From Pseudomonas fluorescens (GTDB lineage: Bacteria > Pseudomonadota > Gammaproteobacteria > Pseudomonadales > Pseudomonadaceae), in assembly GCF_018614775.1 (NCBI RefSeq), contig NZ_JAGGOF010000051.1, positions 1-53,313 on the forward strand: a DNA stretch of 53,313 nt, given 5' to 3'. The notes below the pieces were generated by a model that made no database searches, was not told where the DNA came from, and saw only the letters and a program-made list of their open reading frames with translations. Made by a program: the position numbers and the translations under genes. This document shows, one piece after another, positions 29,033 through 37,614 of the stretch. Positions within the stretch are counted from its first letter, which is position 1. Every line of letters begins with the position of its first letter.

Positions 29033-30130
29033 ATGACGACTCATACTTTCAAACCTGACATGCCCCCACCGAGCAGTAGCATCGGCGTGGTGGCGTGGAT
29101 GCGCGCCAACATGTTCTCCAGCTGGATCAATACGCTGCTGACCCTGTTTGCGTTCTACCTGATCTACCTGATCATCCCGCCGCTGCTGCACTGGGCGATC
29201 CTGGACGCCAACTGGGTCGGCACCACCCGCGCCGACTGCACCAAGGAAGGCGCCTGCTGGGTGTTCATCCAACAGCGTTTTGGTCAGTTCATGTACGGCT
29301 ACTACCCGGCGGACCTGCGCTGGCGCGTGGACCTGACCGTATGGCTGGCAGTGATCGGCGCGGCGCCGTTGTTCATCTCGCGCTTCCCGCGCAAGGCGAT
29401 CTACGGCCTGAGCTTCCTGGTGGTGTACCCAATCGTTGCCTGGTGCCTGCTGCACGGTGGCGTGTTCGGCCTGGTCGCCGTGGCGACCAGCCAATGGGGC
29501 GGCCTGATGCTGACCCTGGTGATCGCCACCGTCGGTATTGCCGGTGCGCTGCCGCTGGGTATCGTCCTGGCCTTGGGTCGGCGTTCGAACATGCCGGCGA
29601 TCCGCGTGGTCTGCGTGACCTTCATCGAGTTCTGGCGTGGCGTGCCGTTGATTACGGTGCTGTTCATGTCGTCGGTGATGCTGCCACTGTTCCTGCCTGA
29701 AGGCATGAACTTCGACAAGCTGCTGCGGGCGCTGATCGGGGTGATCCTGTTCCAGTCGGCCTATGTGGCCGAGGTGGTGCGTGGCGGCCTGCAAGCCATT
29801 CCCAAGGGGCAATACGAAGCGGCCGCGGCGATGGGCCTGGGCTACTGGCGCAGCATGGGCCTGGTGATTCTGCCGCAAGCCCTGAAGCTGGTGATCCCTG
29901 GCATCGTCAATACCTTCATCGCATTGTTCAAGGACACGAGCCTGGTGATCATCATCGGCTTGTTCGACTTGCTCAACAGCGTGAAACAAGCTGCCGCCGA
30001 CCCGAAATGGTTGGGCATGGCCACTGAAGGCTACGTGTTCGCCGCCCTGGTGTTCTGGATTTTCTGTTTTGGTATGTCGCGCTATTCCATGCATCTGGAA
30101 CGCAAGCTCGACACTGGCCACAAGCGTTAG
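29033..30130 (+). CDS. aapM: General L-amino acid ABC transporter permease AapM
   Basis: A 365-residue inner membrane permease of the HisM type with an N-terminal helix, a periplasmic segment containing a cysteine pair (DCTKEGACW), and a C-terminal transport domain with the EAA loop [19 protein letters not shown]. It forms the channel with AapQ. It starts ten bases after aapQ with a GAGG site in the aapQ end, and ten bases before aapP. No irregularity seen. Confidence 0.94.
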   Translation: MTTHTFKPDMPPPSSSIGVVAWMRANMFSSWINTLLTLFAFYLIYLIIPPLLHWAILDANWVGTTRADCTKEGACWVFIQQRFGQFMYGYYPADLRWRVDLTVWLAVIGAAPLFISRFPRKAIYGLSFLVVYPIVAWCLLHGGVFGLVAVATSQWGGLMLTLVIATVGIAGALPLGIVLALGRRSNMPAIRVVCVTFIEFWRGVPLITVLFMSSVMLPLFLPEGMNFDKLLRALIGVILFQSAYVAEVVRGGLQAIPKGQYEAAAAMGLGYWRSMGLVILPQALKLVIPGIVNTFIALFKDTSLVIIIGLFDLLNSVKQAAADPKWLGMATEGYVFAALVFWIFCFGMSRYSMHLERKLDTGHKR

Positions 30131-30140
30131 GAGTTCTGTA

Positions 30141-30905
30141 ATGAGCGAAGCAATCAAACAGCCTGTGAGCCCTGAAGGCATTATTCAGATGCAGGGCGTC
30201 AACAAGTGGTACGGCCAGTTCCACGTGTTGAAAGACATCAACCTGAACGTCAAGCAAGGCGAGCGCATCGTGCTGTGCGGCCCGTCGGGCTCCGGCAAGT
30301 CCACCACCATCCGCTGCCTCAACCGTCTGGAAGAGCACCAGCAGGGCCGCATCGTGGTCGACGGCGTGGAACTGACCAACGACCTCAAGCAGATCGAAGC
30401 GATCCGCCGTGAAGTCGGCATGGTGTTCCAGCACTTCAACCTGTTCCCGCACCTGACCATCCTGCAGAACTGCACCCTGGCGCCGATGTGGGTACGCAAG
30501 ATGCCCAAGCGCAAGGCCGAGGAAATCGCCATGCACTACCTGGAGCGCGTGCGCATTCCAGAACAGGCGCACAAGTACCCGGGCCAGCTCTCCGGCGGTC
30601 AGCAGCAGCGTGTCGCCATCGCCCGTGCCCTGTGCATGAAACCGAAGATCATGCTGTTCGACGAGCCGACTTCGGCACTCGATCCGGAAATGGTGAAGGA
30701 AGTACTCGACACCATGATCGGCCTGGCCGAAGACGGCATGACCATGCTCTGCGTGACCCACGAAATGGGCTTCGCCCGTACCGTGGCCAACCGCGTGATT
30801 TTCATGGACAAGGGTGAAATCGTCGAACAGGCCGCGCCGAACGACTTCTTCGACAACCCGCAGAACGACCGTACCAAACTGTTCCTGAGCCAGATCCTGC
30901 ATTGA
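30141..30905 (+). CDS. aapP: General L-amino acid ABC transporter ATP-binding protein AapP
   Basis: A 254-residue cytoplasmic ATPase that powers AapJQM. Walker [10 protein letters not shown], the Q-loop [12 protein letters not shown], signature [15 protein letters not shown], Walker [15 protein letters not shown] and the switch His in CVTHEMGF are all intact. The ATG at 30141 has TAGGAG nine bases upstream. It is the last gene of the operon and is followed by a strong terminator. Confidence 0.96.
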   Translation: MSEAIKQPVSPEGIIQMQGVNKWYGQFHVLKDINLNVKQGERIVLCGPSGSGKSTTIRCLNRLEEHQQGRIVVDGVELTNDLKQIEAIRREVGMVFQHFNLFPHLTILQNCTLAPMWVRKMPKRKAEEIAMHYLERVRIPEQAHKYPGQLSGGQQQRVAIARALCMKPKIMLFDEPTSALDPEMVKEVLDTMIGLAEDGMTMLCVTHEMGFARTVANRVIFMDKGEIVEQAAPNDFFDNPQNDRTKLFLSQILH

Positions 30906-30925
30906 TCGACCTTGGGCAGTGAAAT

Positions 30926-30955
30926 AAACCCGGACGTTGTTCCGGGTTTGTTTTA
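30926..30955 (+). terminator. Terminator of the aap operon
   Basis: AAACCCGGA (30926-30934) pairs perfectly with TCCGGGTTT (30941-30949) around a six-base loop, followed by GTTTTA. Flanking A residues may let it also act for the convergent mqsA. Confidence 0.88.
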
Positions 30956-30969
30956 TGTGCAGCGGATGC

Positions 30970-31452
30970 TCAGGGCACCGTGAGGGTTTCGTGCTCCTTG
31001 TGCACCGTTGTCTTGAATTGCCTCAAGTCGGCGTCTTCCGCCAATGTCTTCGCATCGGCAAGCAGATGCGGGTAGCGGTCGAGCAGGCGCATCAGCAGCA
31101 TCAATGCCTTGGGTGGCAGTACCTCACCGCGCTCATAGCGGGAAAACGCGTTGTGACCACCGCCGGACAACAACGCCACCGCCTCCTTTTGCGACAGATG
31201 CAGTTTGCGTCGAACACGTTTCAATTCTTCGCCGATCATTTTCCTGGCGGCGTTGACCAGCTCATCGCCCACGCGGTCATGACGTTGCGAACAGTCGGCG
31301 TCGTACTCGACTTCCCCGCACATCTGGCACTCCCAGCCAGATAGATCGTCGACCCGACGTTCCAGTCCCTTGACGGCCAGGGTTTCGCCACGGCCTTCGA
31401 AATGCGACATGCCCTGGGGGGCACCACAGCTGAAACACTGCTGGGTTTTCAT
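30970..31452 (-). CDS. mqsA: Type II antitoxin MqsA (zinc finger and HTH)
   Basis: A 160-residue DNA-binding antitoxin. The N-terminal zinc site uses Cys6 and Cys9 (CFSCG) and Cys42 and Cys45 (CQMCG), with the YgiT-type pattern. The C-terminal part is an Xre-type helix-turn-helix (LSQKEAVALLSGGGHNAFSRYERGEVLP), longer by about 30 residues than E. coli MqsA (131). MqsA neutralises MqsR and represses its own operon by binding a palindrome; such a palindrome is present upstream. Its start overlaps the mqsR stop by four bases. The gene is intact although its toxin gene is frameshifted. Confidence 0.93.
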   Translation of the reverse strand: MKTQQCFSCGAPQGMSHFEGRGETLAVKGLERRVDDLSGWECQMCGEVEYDADCSQRHDRVGDELVNAARKMIGEELKRVRRKLHLSQKEAVALLSGGGHNAFSRYERGEVLPPKALMLLMRLLDRYPHLLADAKTLAEDADLRQFKTTVHKEHETLTVP

Positions 31453-31759
31453 GGGTTCTTCTCCTTGAAGGAAACCACCGGTGGGCCGCCGCTCGGGCGA
31501 TACGTCACCTTGATGTAAAGCTGCAAATCATGTGAGTGGAGGTGATAGACGTCGTGCCAGACCCGATGATCGTCATAGGTGGTCATCGACTTGTAGAACT
31601 GGCTGCGCTGGAGCCCGGCCACCACCGCCTGCATGTCGGCGAGTGTCAAGCCGAGCGCCCGTGCGGTATTTTGGCGGTGCTGGTGAACGGGTTTCCTTTG
31701 AGCCGCCGGACATCTGCCTGGATCACCGCCAGGTCGTAATGAGGTGTGTTCTTGTCCAT
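31449..31759 (-). pseudogene. mqsR: MqsR-type mRNA interferase toxin, frameshifted
   Basis: The C-terminal two thirds match MqsR closely (RSQFYKSMTTYDDHRVW, VVSFKEK at the end). The expected start is the ATG at 31759 (MDKNTPHYDLAVIQADVRR), whose frame meets a stop after STAKIPHGRSA, while the rest of the toxin continues in another frame from NTARALGL. The two frames join at a run of four A (31669-31672 as T on the plus strand); one extra A would restore a protein of 103 residues, the family length (98 in E. coli). An alternative ATG at 31779-31781 reads through in the second frame but gives a non-family N-terminus. Lys of YKSM and Tyr of LYIKV are kept; the position of the E. coli Gln68 is His. 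Decay, phase variation or a sequence error are all possible. Confidence 0.82.
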
Positions 31760-31783
31760 AAGAAGCTTCTAACCCTGCCATTG

Positions 31784-31806
31784 AAACTACCCTAATAGGG
31801 TAGTTT
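31784..31806 (-). promoter_or_regulatory. Operator-like palindrome upstream of mqsRA
   Basis: Perfect 11-base arms AAACTACCCTA and TAGGGTAGTTT around one central base, 25 bases before the mqsR ATG. On the minus strand TTGGTC (31808-31813) and TAGTTT give a possible -35/-10 pair with the palindrome filling the spacer, as expected for MqsA autoregulation. Confidence 0.7.
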
Positions 31807-32081
31807 TGACCAATCGAAAATGTTGCTTCGTTTGCCTCCCATTGACCGTAGGCGGTTGCCGTCCTACGTGAAGCTGACTAACATGTCAGAAAATTCGGTT
31901 TGTGATTTCACCGCCGCCTGGTCGGCGCTCAGCGGGCCGTACCGCTATTTCCAGCGTGATCAGTGCGCATTGCGCCAGCGCCCCAATATCGTTCCTCGTC
32001 ATCCATCTGTGTTCGACTTGTTCCGCAACGGGCCAAGTCCCTGTCGGCAGTTGATCAATGAACCCTGAAGCAGAGCTTTCC
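31807..32081. other. Spacer between mqsRA promoter and the MFS gene
   Basis: About 275 bases of lower GC at its left end. A plus-strand open frame of 82 codons (31820-32068) has no recognisable domain or good ribosome site. No clear promoter was identified for the MFS gene. Confidence 0.4.
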
Positions 32082-33386
32082 ATGTCTCGTCACCCGCATG
32101 ACCCCAACCCCTCGACGATGCCCAAACGCACCGGCGACCTTGAAGAACTGCTGATCGACGCCGAAGCCGACGACGAGCAGGCGCAGTCGAGCCATCCGCT
32201 GGTGCGCCGGCCCTGGTTGTTGCTGCTCGGGTTGATCCTGGTAGCGCTGAACCTGCGTCCGGCGCTGTCGAGCATGGCGCCGCTGCTCAGCGAAGTATCC
32301 AGGAGCCTCGGTCTTTCGGCGGCCCAGGCCGGTCTGCTGACCACACTGCCCGTGCTTTGCCTGGGCCTGTTCGCGCCGCTGGCGCCGGTGCTGGCGCGGC
32401 GCTTCGGGGCCGAGCGGGTGGTGTTGGGGATTTTGCTGACGCTGGCCGGCGGGATTGTTCTGCGCAGCTCGTTCGGCCAGGTCGGGCTGTTCGCCGGCAG
32501 CATCCTGGCGGGCGCCAGCATCGGCGTGATCGGCGTGCTGCTGCCAGGGATCGTCAAGCGTGACTTTGCCAAACAGGCCGGCGCCATGACGGGTGTCTAC
32601 ACCATGGCCCTGTGCCTGGGGGCAGCGATGGCGGCCGGGGCGACGGTACCGTTGAGTGAGCAGTTGGGTCACGCCTGGACGTTGGGCCTGGGTTTTTGGG
32701 TGGTACCGGCGCTGTTGGCAGCAGTGTTCTGGTTGCCGCAAGTGGGCCGCAAACACGGGGCGCATCAGGTGGCGTATCGGGTTCGCGGCCTGTTGCGTGA
32801 TCCCCTGGCCTGGCAGGTGACGCTGTACATGGGGTTGCAATCGTCCCTGGCCTACATCGTGTTCGGCTGGCTGCCGTCGATCCTCATCGGTCGCGGCTTG
32901 AGCCCGATCCAGGCCGGGCTGGTGTTGTCCGGTTCGGTCATCGTCCAATTGATCAGCTCCCTGGCCGCGCCTTGGTTGGCGACGCGCGGCAAGGACCAGC
33001 GGCTGGCCATCGTGATCGTCATGACCATGACCCTTGGCGGGTTGTTCGGTTGCCTCTATGCGCCGATCGACGGCCTGTGGGGCTGGGCGATCCTGCTGGG
33101 CCTGGGGCAGGGCGCGACCTTCAGCCTGGCGCTGACGCTGATCGTGCTGCGCTCACGGGACGCCCATGTGGCCGCGAACCTGTCGAGCATGGCCCAGGGC
33201 TTCGGCTATACGCTGGCATCGCTGGGGCCGTTCGCGGTGGGCGTGGTCCATGACTTGACCGGCGGCTGGAATGCTTTGGGTTGGATCTTTGGCCTGGTTG
33301 GCCTGGGCGCGATCATCGCCGGCATCGGCGCCGGTCGGGCGCGGTACGTGGGGGTCAGCAGCGAAAGGGTCGGTCCTCTTCGCTGA
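32082..33386 (+). CDS. CynX/NimT family MFS transporter
   Basis: An inner membrane transporter of about 434 residues with twelve predicted helices, in two bundles split near residue 215-230. The first helix segment (LLLLGLILVALNLRPALSSMAPLL) is the characteristic CynX/NimT signature, a family linked to cyanate and 2-nitroimidazole export, though most members have unknown cargo. An acidic hydrophilic N-terminal region of about 40 residues (DLEELLIDAEADDEQ) precedes it. Three ATGs (32058, 32082, 32118) could start the protein and none has a strong ribosome site, so the start is uncertain. Neighbours do not reveal the substrate. Confidence 0.85.
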   Translation: MSRHPHDPNPSTMPKRTGDLEELLIDAEADDEQAQSSHPLVRRPWLLLLGLILVALNLRPALSSMAPLLSEVSRSLGLSAAQAGLLTTLPVLCLGLFAPLAPVLARRFGAERVVLGILLTLAGGIVLRSSFGQVGLFAGSILAGASIGVIGVLLPGIVKRDFAKQAGAMTGVYTMALCLGAAMAAGATVPLSEQLGHAWTLGLGFWVVPALLAAVFWLPQVGRKHGAHQVAYRVRGLLRDPLAWQVTLYMGLQSSLAYIVFGWLPSILIGRGLSPIQAGLVLSGSVIVQLISSLAAPWLATRGKDQRLAIVIVMTMTLGGLFGCLYAPIDGLWGWAILLGLGQGATFSLALTLIVLRSRDAHVAANLSSMAQGFGYTLASLGPFAVGVVHDLTGGWNALGWIFGLVGLGAIIAGIGAGRARYVGVSSERVGPLR

Positions 33387-33473
33387 TATCATTTTCATGG
33401 CGAATGACGATAGTCTTCCGCGCGTCGGCAGATTATCGTGCAGCCTTACTGAAATGATTTTCGGAGCCTGTCC

Positions 33474-33944
33474 ATGAGTGATGCCCACAACGCCCTGATC
33501 ACCCGCTTCTACCAGGCCTTCCAGCGCCTGGACGCCGAAGCCATGAGCGCCTGCTACACCGACGACGTGGTGTTCAGCGACCCGGCCTTTGGCGAACTGC
33601 GTGGCCGTGATGCCGGTGACATGTGGCGCATGCTCACCACCCGGGCCAAGGATTTCTCCCTGACCTTCGATAACGTGCGCAGTGACGAGCGCACCGGCGG
33701 TGCCCATTGGGTCGCGACTTACCTGTTCAGCCAGACCGGCAATATCGTGATCAACGACATCCAGGCACGCTTCGTTTTTCGCGATGGCAAGATCTGCGAG
33801 CACCACGACAGCTTCGACCTGTGGCGCTGGTCCCGTCAGGCGCTGGGCACCAAGGGCCTGCTGCTGGGCTGGACGCCGCTGGTGCGCAACGCCGTGCGGG
33901 CCCAGGCGCTCAAAGGGCTGCGAGCCTTCCAGGCCAGTCGCTGA
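33474..33944 (+). CDS. NTF2-like (SnoaL/ketosteroid-isomerase fold) protein
   Basis: A 156-residue protein of the NTF2-like superfamily, cone-shaped fold. Seen features are the N-terminal helix [17 protein letters not shown], then [20 protein letters not shown], and strands with HWVATYLFS and [15 protein letters not shown]. Such proteins can be small-molecule isomerases, hydratases or binding proteins; the ligand here is unknown. The ATG follows a GGAG-type site nine bases upstream. It lies 40 bases before the GIY-YIG gene and may share a transcript with it. Confidence 0.85.
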   Translation: MSDAHNALITRFYQAFQRLDAEAMSACYTDDVVFSDPAFGELRGRDAGDMWRMLTTRAKDFSLTFDNVRSDERTGGAHWVATYLFSQTGNIVINDIQARFVFRDGKICEHHDSFDLWRWSRQALGTKGLLLGWTPLVRNAVRAQALKGLRAFQASR

Positions 33945-33984
33945 TAAGATCGCAGCTTGTTTCTGCGCACCTGTTGAACAGCTT

Positions 33985-34308
33985 GTGACGATCACCCACG
34001 AATCTTCCGATCTGCCTGCTCACACTCCAGCCGAACCGGGCAAGCCCTGGTTCGTCTATCTGGTGCGGGCTGCCAACGGCTCGCTGTACTGCGGCATCAG
34101 CGATGACCCGGTACGGCGCTTCGCCAAGCATCAAAGCGGCAAAGGTGCGCGTTTCTTCCTGTCCAGCCCGGCCGTGGCCCTGGTGTATACCGAAGCCTGT
34201 CGCGACAAGGGCGAAGCCCTGCGCCAGGAGCGGCTGATCAAAAAGCTCAGGAAAAGCGCCAAGGAGTGCCTGGTGGCCAGTGCAGCGTCGCCTCATCAAC
34301 CGCACTGA
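33985..34308 (+). CDS. GIY-YIG family nuclease (YhbQ/UPF0213-like)
   Basis: A small protein of 107 residues with a single GIY-YIG domain: [16 protein letters not shown] forms the first two strands, [18 protein letters not shown] carries the catalytic Arg and His region, and [11 protein letters not shown] has the conserved Glu. Family members such as YhbQ are small single-domain endonuclease-like proteins. A GTG at 33985 is taken as start because it precedes the domain at the usual distance; the exact start is not certain. A weakly charged N-terminal segment of about 20 residues comes before the domain. Confidence 0.87.
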   Translation: MTITHESSDLPAHTPAEPGKPWFVYLVRAANGSLYCGISDDPVRRFAKHQSGKGARFFLSSPAVALVYTEACRDKGEALRQERLIKKLRKSAKECLVASAASPHQPH

Positions 34309-34387
34309 TACAGCTTCATCAGGCCGGTAGGCTGGCTGCGCGTGGCGCGCTAAGCTGCAAGCCTTCATTCCTGCAGTGGCGAATACC

Positions 34388-35338
34388 ATGTCCGAGTTGA
34401 TCCTTCATCATTACCCGACGTCTCCTTTTGCGGAAAAAGCCCGGTTGTTACTGGGGTTCAAGGGCCTGTCCTGGCGTTCGGTGCACATCCCGCCGATGAT
34501 GCCCAAGCCTGACCTGACGGCCCTGACGGGCGGTTACCGCAAGACGCCGGTCTTGCAGATAGGAGCAGACATCTATTGCGACACCTCGCTGATGGCGCGC
34601 CGGCTGGAGCAGGAGAAAGCTTCGCCGGCGCTGTTCCCCGAAGGCCGGGAAATGATCGCGGCGTCGTTTGCTGCCTGGGCCGATTCGGTGGTGTTCCAGC
34701 ATGCGGTAAGCCTGGTGTTCCAGCCCGAATCGGTGGCCGTGCGTTTTGCCAAGCTAGCGCCCGAAGCGATCAAGGCCTTCATCACCGACCGCGCCGGGTT
34801 GTTCAGTGGAGGCAGCGCAACCCGTTTGTCCGCCGAGCAGGCCAAGCACCAATGGCCAACGATCATGGCGCGCCTGGAGCAACAGTTGCAGCGCGAGGAA
34901 GGTGACTTCTTGCTGGGCGATCCCTCGATTGCCGACTTCGCCATGGCCCATCCGTTGTGGTTCCTCAAGGGCACTGTGGTGACCTCGCCGCTGGTGGACG
35001 CGTACCCGGCGGTGTCCGCCTGGCTGGCGCGGGTATTGGGTTTCGGCCATGGTACGTCGAGCGCGATGAGTGCTGAAGAAGCCTTGGAAGTCGCCCGAAA
35101 CGCCACCCCGGCAGCGTTGCCGGAAGAAGCCTTCGAGGAGCCGAACGGGTTTGCCAAAGGGCAGCAGGTGACCATCGCTGCGACGGACTATGGCGTCGAT
35201 CCGGTGGCCGGAGAGTTGCTGTTTGCTGGACGTGAAGAACTGATCCTGCGCCGCGAAGACGCACGCGGCGGGGTGGTGCATGTGCACTTTCCGAGGATCG
35301 GGTTTCGAATTTTTTGCGAAAACGTAAATGTTGGTTAA
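34388..35338 (+). CDS. Glutathione S-transferase-like protein with C-terminal extra domain
   Basis: A 316-residue cytoplasmic protein. Residues 1-80 form a thioredoxin-like GST N-domain (LILHHYPTSPFAEKARLLLG, with Ser/Pro at the usual active site and cis-Pro in RKTPVLQIG). Helical GST C-domain features follow to about residue 225 (FLLGDPSIADFAMAHPLWFL). The last about 75 residues (VTIAATDYGVDPVAGELL, LILRREDARGGVVHVHFPR) are a beta-rich module not part of normal GSTs, which are about 210 residues long. The ATG at 34388 matches the family start. Substrate unknown. A hairpin terminator lies just after the stop. Confidence 0.85.
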   Translation: MSELILHHYPTSPFAEKARLLLGFKGLSWRSVHIPPMMPKPDLTALTGGYRKTPVLQIGADIYCDTSLMARRLEQEKASPALFPEGREMIAASFAAWADSVVFQHAVSLVFQPESVAVRFAKLAPEAIKAFITDRAGLFSGGSATRLSAEQAKHQWPTIMARLEQQLQREEGDFLLGDPSIADFAMAHPLWFLKGTVVTSPLVDAYPAVSAWLARVLGFGHGTSSAMSAEEALEVARNATPAALPEEAFEEPNGFAKGQQVTIAATDYGVDPVAGELLFAGREELILRREDARGGVVHVHFPRIGFRIFCENVNVG

Positions 35339-35343
35339 ATCAC

Positions 35344-35369
35344 GGGGGCCCTTGTTTCTAAGGGCACCC
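35344..35369. terminator. Hairpin between the convergent GST-like and Ig-like genes
   Basis: GGGGGCCCTT (35344-35353) pairs with AAGGGCACCC (35360-35369) with one mismatch. T-rich sequence follows on both sides only weakly, so it may serve both genes. Confidence 0.6.
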
Positions 35370-35385
35370 ATGGATATTTTACGGT

Positions 35386-35679
35386 TCAAAGGTAAAACAT
35401 CAGGTCTTGGGCATAACCAGATGAGTCCGTGGGATTCGAGCAAATACCGCCTATTATTAACACCGCCCCAGAATTCTGGTGACTTGCTTGGCTGAGATTT
35501 AATGTGGTGGCAAAATTTCCATTGGCATCGCAAATAGCGGTTCCAAGAATGGCGGTTTGGTGGTTGGTTTCCCAAATGGTTACTGCACTGTTCGGGTGAG
35601 CCGTACCAGTGACGTAAGGAGGGTTATTTCCTGTACTGTGTGGCGCGGGGCTAGTAAAAACGGGGGCTTGAAGAGTCAT
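35386..35679 (-). CDS. Small Ig-like domain protein of unknown role
   Basis: A 97-residue protein that reads as one bacterial Ig-like repeat: APVFTSPAPHSTGNNPPYVTGT, then AVTIWETNHQTAILGTAICDANGNFATT, and LSQASHQN. Such modules usually occur in tandem in large adhesins or toxins, but here one stands alone with no signal peptide or membrane segment. GGAGA lies about 12 bases before the ATG. The coding DNA is AT-richer than neighbouring genes, suggesting recent acquisition or relaxed selection. It is convergent with the GST-like gene. I do not recognise a named family; function is unknown. Confidence 0.65.
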   Translation of the reverse strand: MTLQAPVFTSPAPHSTGNNPPYVTGTAHPNSAVTIWETNHQTAILGTAICDANGNFATTLNLSQASHQNSGAVLIIGGICSNPTDSSGYAQDLMFYL

Positions 35680-35708
35680 TATTTTTTCTCCGGTTGCTCT
35701 GGATTTTA

Positions 35709-35792
35709 AATATCAAGAGGGCTGGAAGTCCTCTTGATATTAGGTTATGCAGTCGCTTGGAGAATGAGGACTGTCAGAGCTGACAGTTTTTT
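35709..35792 (+). ncRNA. Candidate plus-strand small RNA (hairpin plus orphan terminator)
   Basis: A 12-bp hairpin (AATATCAAGAGG 35709-35720, CCTCTTGATATT 35730-35741) is followed by a textbook terminator (ACTGTCA, loop GAGC, TGACAGT, then T6 ending at 35792). The T run is on the plus strand, but no plus-strand gene lies upstream for over 400 bases and both flanking genes are minus-strand. This fits a short independent transcript of about 90-110 bases. No promoter was firmly identified. The first hairpin might instead end yejK transcription. Confidence 0.4.
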
Positions 35793-35847
35793 ATAATGGT
35801 TCGCGATTAAATTTCTCAGGTGCCTCGCACTGCGTTGGCAAAAACGC

Positions 35848-36852
35848 TCAATTACGCCGCTTGAGCTGATCCGTCAGTGAAGTCGGCAGCCCCTTGATGA
35901 TCAACGTGCCGGCTTCTTCGTCATACTCGATCTTGGAGCCGAGCAAGTGCGCTTCGAAGCTGATGGACAACCCTTCGGCGCGGCCGGTGAAGCGGCGGAA
36001 CTGGTTGAGGGTGCGTTTATCCGCCGGGATCTCCGGCGACAGGCCGTAGTCCTTGTTGCGGATATGATCGTAGAAGGCTTTCGGGCGCTCTTCGTCGATC
36101 AGCCCGGACAATTCCTCCAAGCCCATCGGCTCGCCGATCTTGGCCTGGCTGCTGGCGTAGTCCACCAGGGTCTTGGTTTTTTTCCGGGCATCGTCTTCCG
36201 GCAGGTCTTCGCTTTCGACGAAGTCACTGAAGGCCTTGAGCAGGGTGCGGGTCTCGCCGGGGCCGTCGACGCCTTCCTGGCAGCCGATGAAGTCGCGGAA
36301 GTACTCCGAGACCTTCTTGCCGTTCTTGCCCTTGATGAAGGAAATGTATTGTTTGGATTGCTTGTTGTTTTGCCACTCCGACACGTTGATCCGCGCTGCC
36401 AGGTGCAACTGGCCCAGGTCCAGGTGACGGGACGGGGTCACGTCCAGCTCGTCGGTCACCGCCACGCCTTCGCTGTGGTGCAGCAGGGCAATCGCCAGGT
36501 AGTCGGTCATGCCCTGTTGGTAATGGGCAAACAACACGTGGCCGCCCACCGACAGGTTGGATTCCTCCATCAGTTTTTGCAGGTGTTCCACCGCCACGCG
36601 ACTGAAGGCGGTGAAATCCTTGCCGCCCTCCAGGTATTCCTTCAACCAGCCGCTGAACGGGTGCGCCCCGGACTCGGCATGGAAGAAGCCCCAGGCCTTG
36701 CCTTGTTTGGCGTTGTAGCTCTCGTTGAGGTCGGCGAGCATGTTCTCGATGGCCGTGGACTCGCTCAGTTCGGAGTCGCGGGCATGGAGCACGGCGGGGG
36801 TGCCGTCGGGTTTCTTGTCGATCAGGTGGACGATGCAATGACGGATCGGCAT
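35848..36852 (-). CDS. yejK: Nucleoid-associated protein YejK (NdpA)
   Basis: A 334-residue nucleoid-associated protein of the YejK/NdpA (37-kDa) family, recognised by the N-terminal [15 protein letters not shown], the segments [17 protein letters not shown] [12 protein letters not shown] and [18 protein letters not shown], and the C-terminal [14 protein letters not shown]. It binds DNA in the cytoplasm; the exact role is not settled. The ATG at 36852 matches the family start and an upstream ATG at 36918 gives unrelated sequence. It is divergent from the HU-like gene, so two nucleoid protein genes share one control region. Confidence 0.94.
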   Translation of the reverse strand: MPIRHCIVHLIDKKPDGTPAVLHARDSELSESTAIENMLADLNESYNAKQGKAWGFFHAESGAHPFSGWLKEYLEGGKDFTAFSRVAVEHLQKLMEESNLSVGGHVLFAHYQQGMTDYLAIALLHHSEGVAVTDELDVTPSRHLDLGQLHLAARINVSEWQNNKQSKQYISFIKGKNGKKVSEYFRDFIGCQEGVDGPGETRTLLKAFSDFVESEDLPEDDARKKTKTLVDYASSQAKIGEPMGLEELSGLIDEERPKAFYDHIRNKDYGLSPEIPADKRTLNQFRRFTGRAEGLSISFEAHLLGSKIEYDEEAGTLIIKGLPTSLTDQLKRRN

Positions 36853-37246
36853 GGATTTCTCGGCTGATGAAAGAGAGGAGGCGGCCTCCCCGAAAAGGGC
36901 CCAGTGTACCGCAATCACTGGTTTGGGAACCCGGCAAAGCCCCTTTCAGACCCGTCCGACAGCCTATATGCATTTTTTTACCGTTTTAGCGCAAGAAAGC
37001 TGACCAAATGGGTAGCTAGAAGCGGATATTTCACAGGGGTTGTGCTAGTTTTGCCCGGTCTTACGCTAACTCACTGCGTTAAGCGTGCATTCAGCATTTG
37101 TCAGGTCGAACCAAACCCGGTTTTCGGCATCTATTACCCCGATCCGTCGCGGTGATTGCCGAGGGTGCCTGACCAAGATGGATCGGGCTCGATGGCTGAC
37201 ACTGCACTCTGCAATCCATATGAATTTGATAGGGAAGGAACACTAC
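36853..37246. promoter_or_regulatory. Shared upstream region of yejK and the HU-like gene
   Basis: About 394 bases with T runs near 36972 and a TTGTGC/TTGCCC-type block near 37039-37055. An imperfect inverted repeat (ACGCTAA near 37061, TTAAGCGT near 37078) precedes the HU-like gene. AGGGAAGGAA at 37231-37240 is its ribosome site. Promoter positions are not firm. Confidence 0.45.
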
Positions 37247-37528
37247 ATGGCTCTTACTAAAGACCAACTGATCGCTGATTTGGCTGAAGCTGTAGACACG
37301 CCGAAAACCACCGTGCGTGCACTGCTGGACCAACTGGGCCAAATCGTTGCCGATCAGCTGGAAAACGGCAGCGAATTCACCCTGCCAGGTGTTGGCAAGC
37401 TGAAAGTCACCGAGCGTCCTGCCCGCACTGGCCGCAACCCTTCGACTGGCGCTGCCATCGAAATCGCTGCCAAGAAAGTGATCAAGCTGGTTGTGGCCAA
37501 AGGCCTGACCGACGCGGTCAACAAGTAA
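37247..37528 (+). CDS. HU-family nucleoid DNA-binding protein
   Basis: A 93-residue HU-type protein, dimeric, that bends DNA through beta-arms. The signature GRNPSTGAAIEIAAKK is present with the intercalating Pro. The start MALTKDQLIADLAEAV has the AAGGAA site seven bases upstream. Pseudomonads carry three HU genes (hupA, hupB, hupN); this resembles the hupN type from memory but I do not assign the symbol. Its mRNA ends at a strong terminator. It is divergent from yejK. Confidence 0.93.
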   Translation: MALTKDQLIADLAEAVDTPKTTVRALLDQLGQIVADQLENGSEFTLPGVGKLKVTERPARTGRNPSTGAAIEIAAKKVIKLVVAKGLTDAVNK

Positions 37529-37540
37529 GACCGCTGTAAG

Positions 37541-37577
37541 AAAACCGTGCTACGGAGCGATCCGAGCACGGTTTTTT
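37541..37577 (+). terminator. Terminator of the HU-like gene
   Basis: AAAACCGTGCT pairs with AGCACGGTTTT, with CGGA/TCCG stacked inside, followed by a T run. It begins 13 bases after the stop. Confidence 0.92.
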
Positions 37578-37614
37578 ATTGCCCTGCGAAAGCGGGTCAG
37601 CCTGGCATGGCCCG

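Noticed and set aside
31449..31781. Intact MqsR from the ATG at 31779-31781
   Set aside because: The first 40 residues in that frame do not resemble MqsR, while the family N-terminus is found in the next frame from the ATG at 31759.
31820..32068. 82-codon open frame before the MFS gene
   Set aside because: No domain, no ribosome site and an unusual amino acid composition; its end overlaps the MFS start region.
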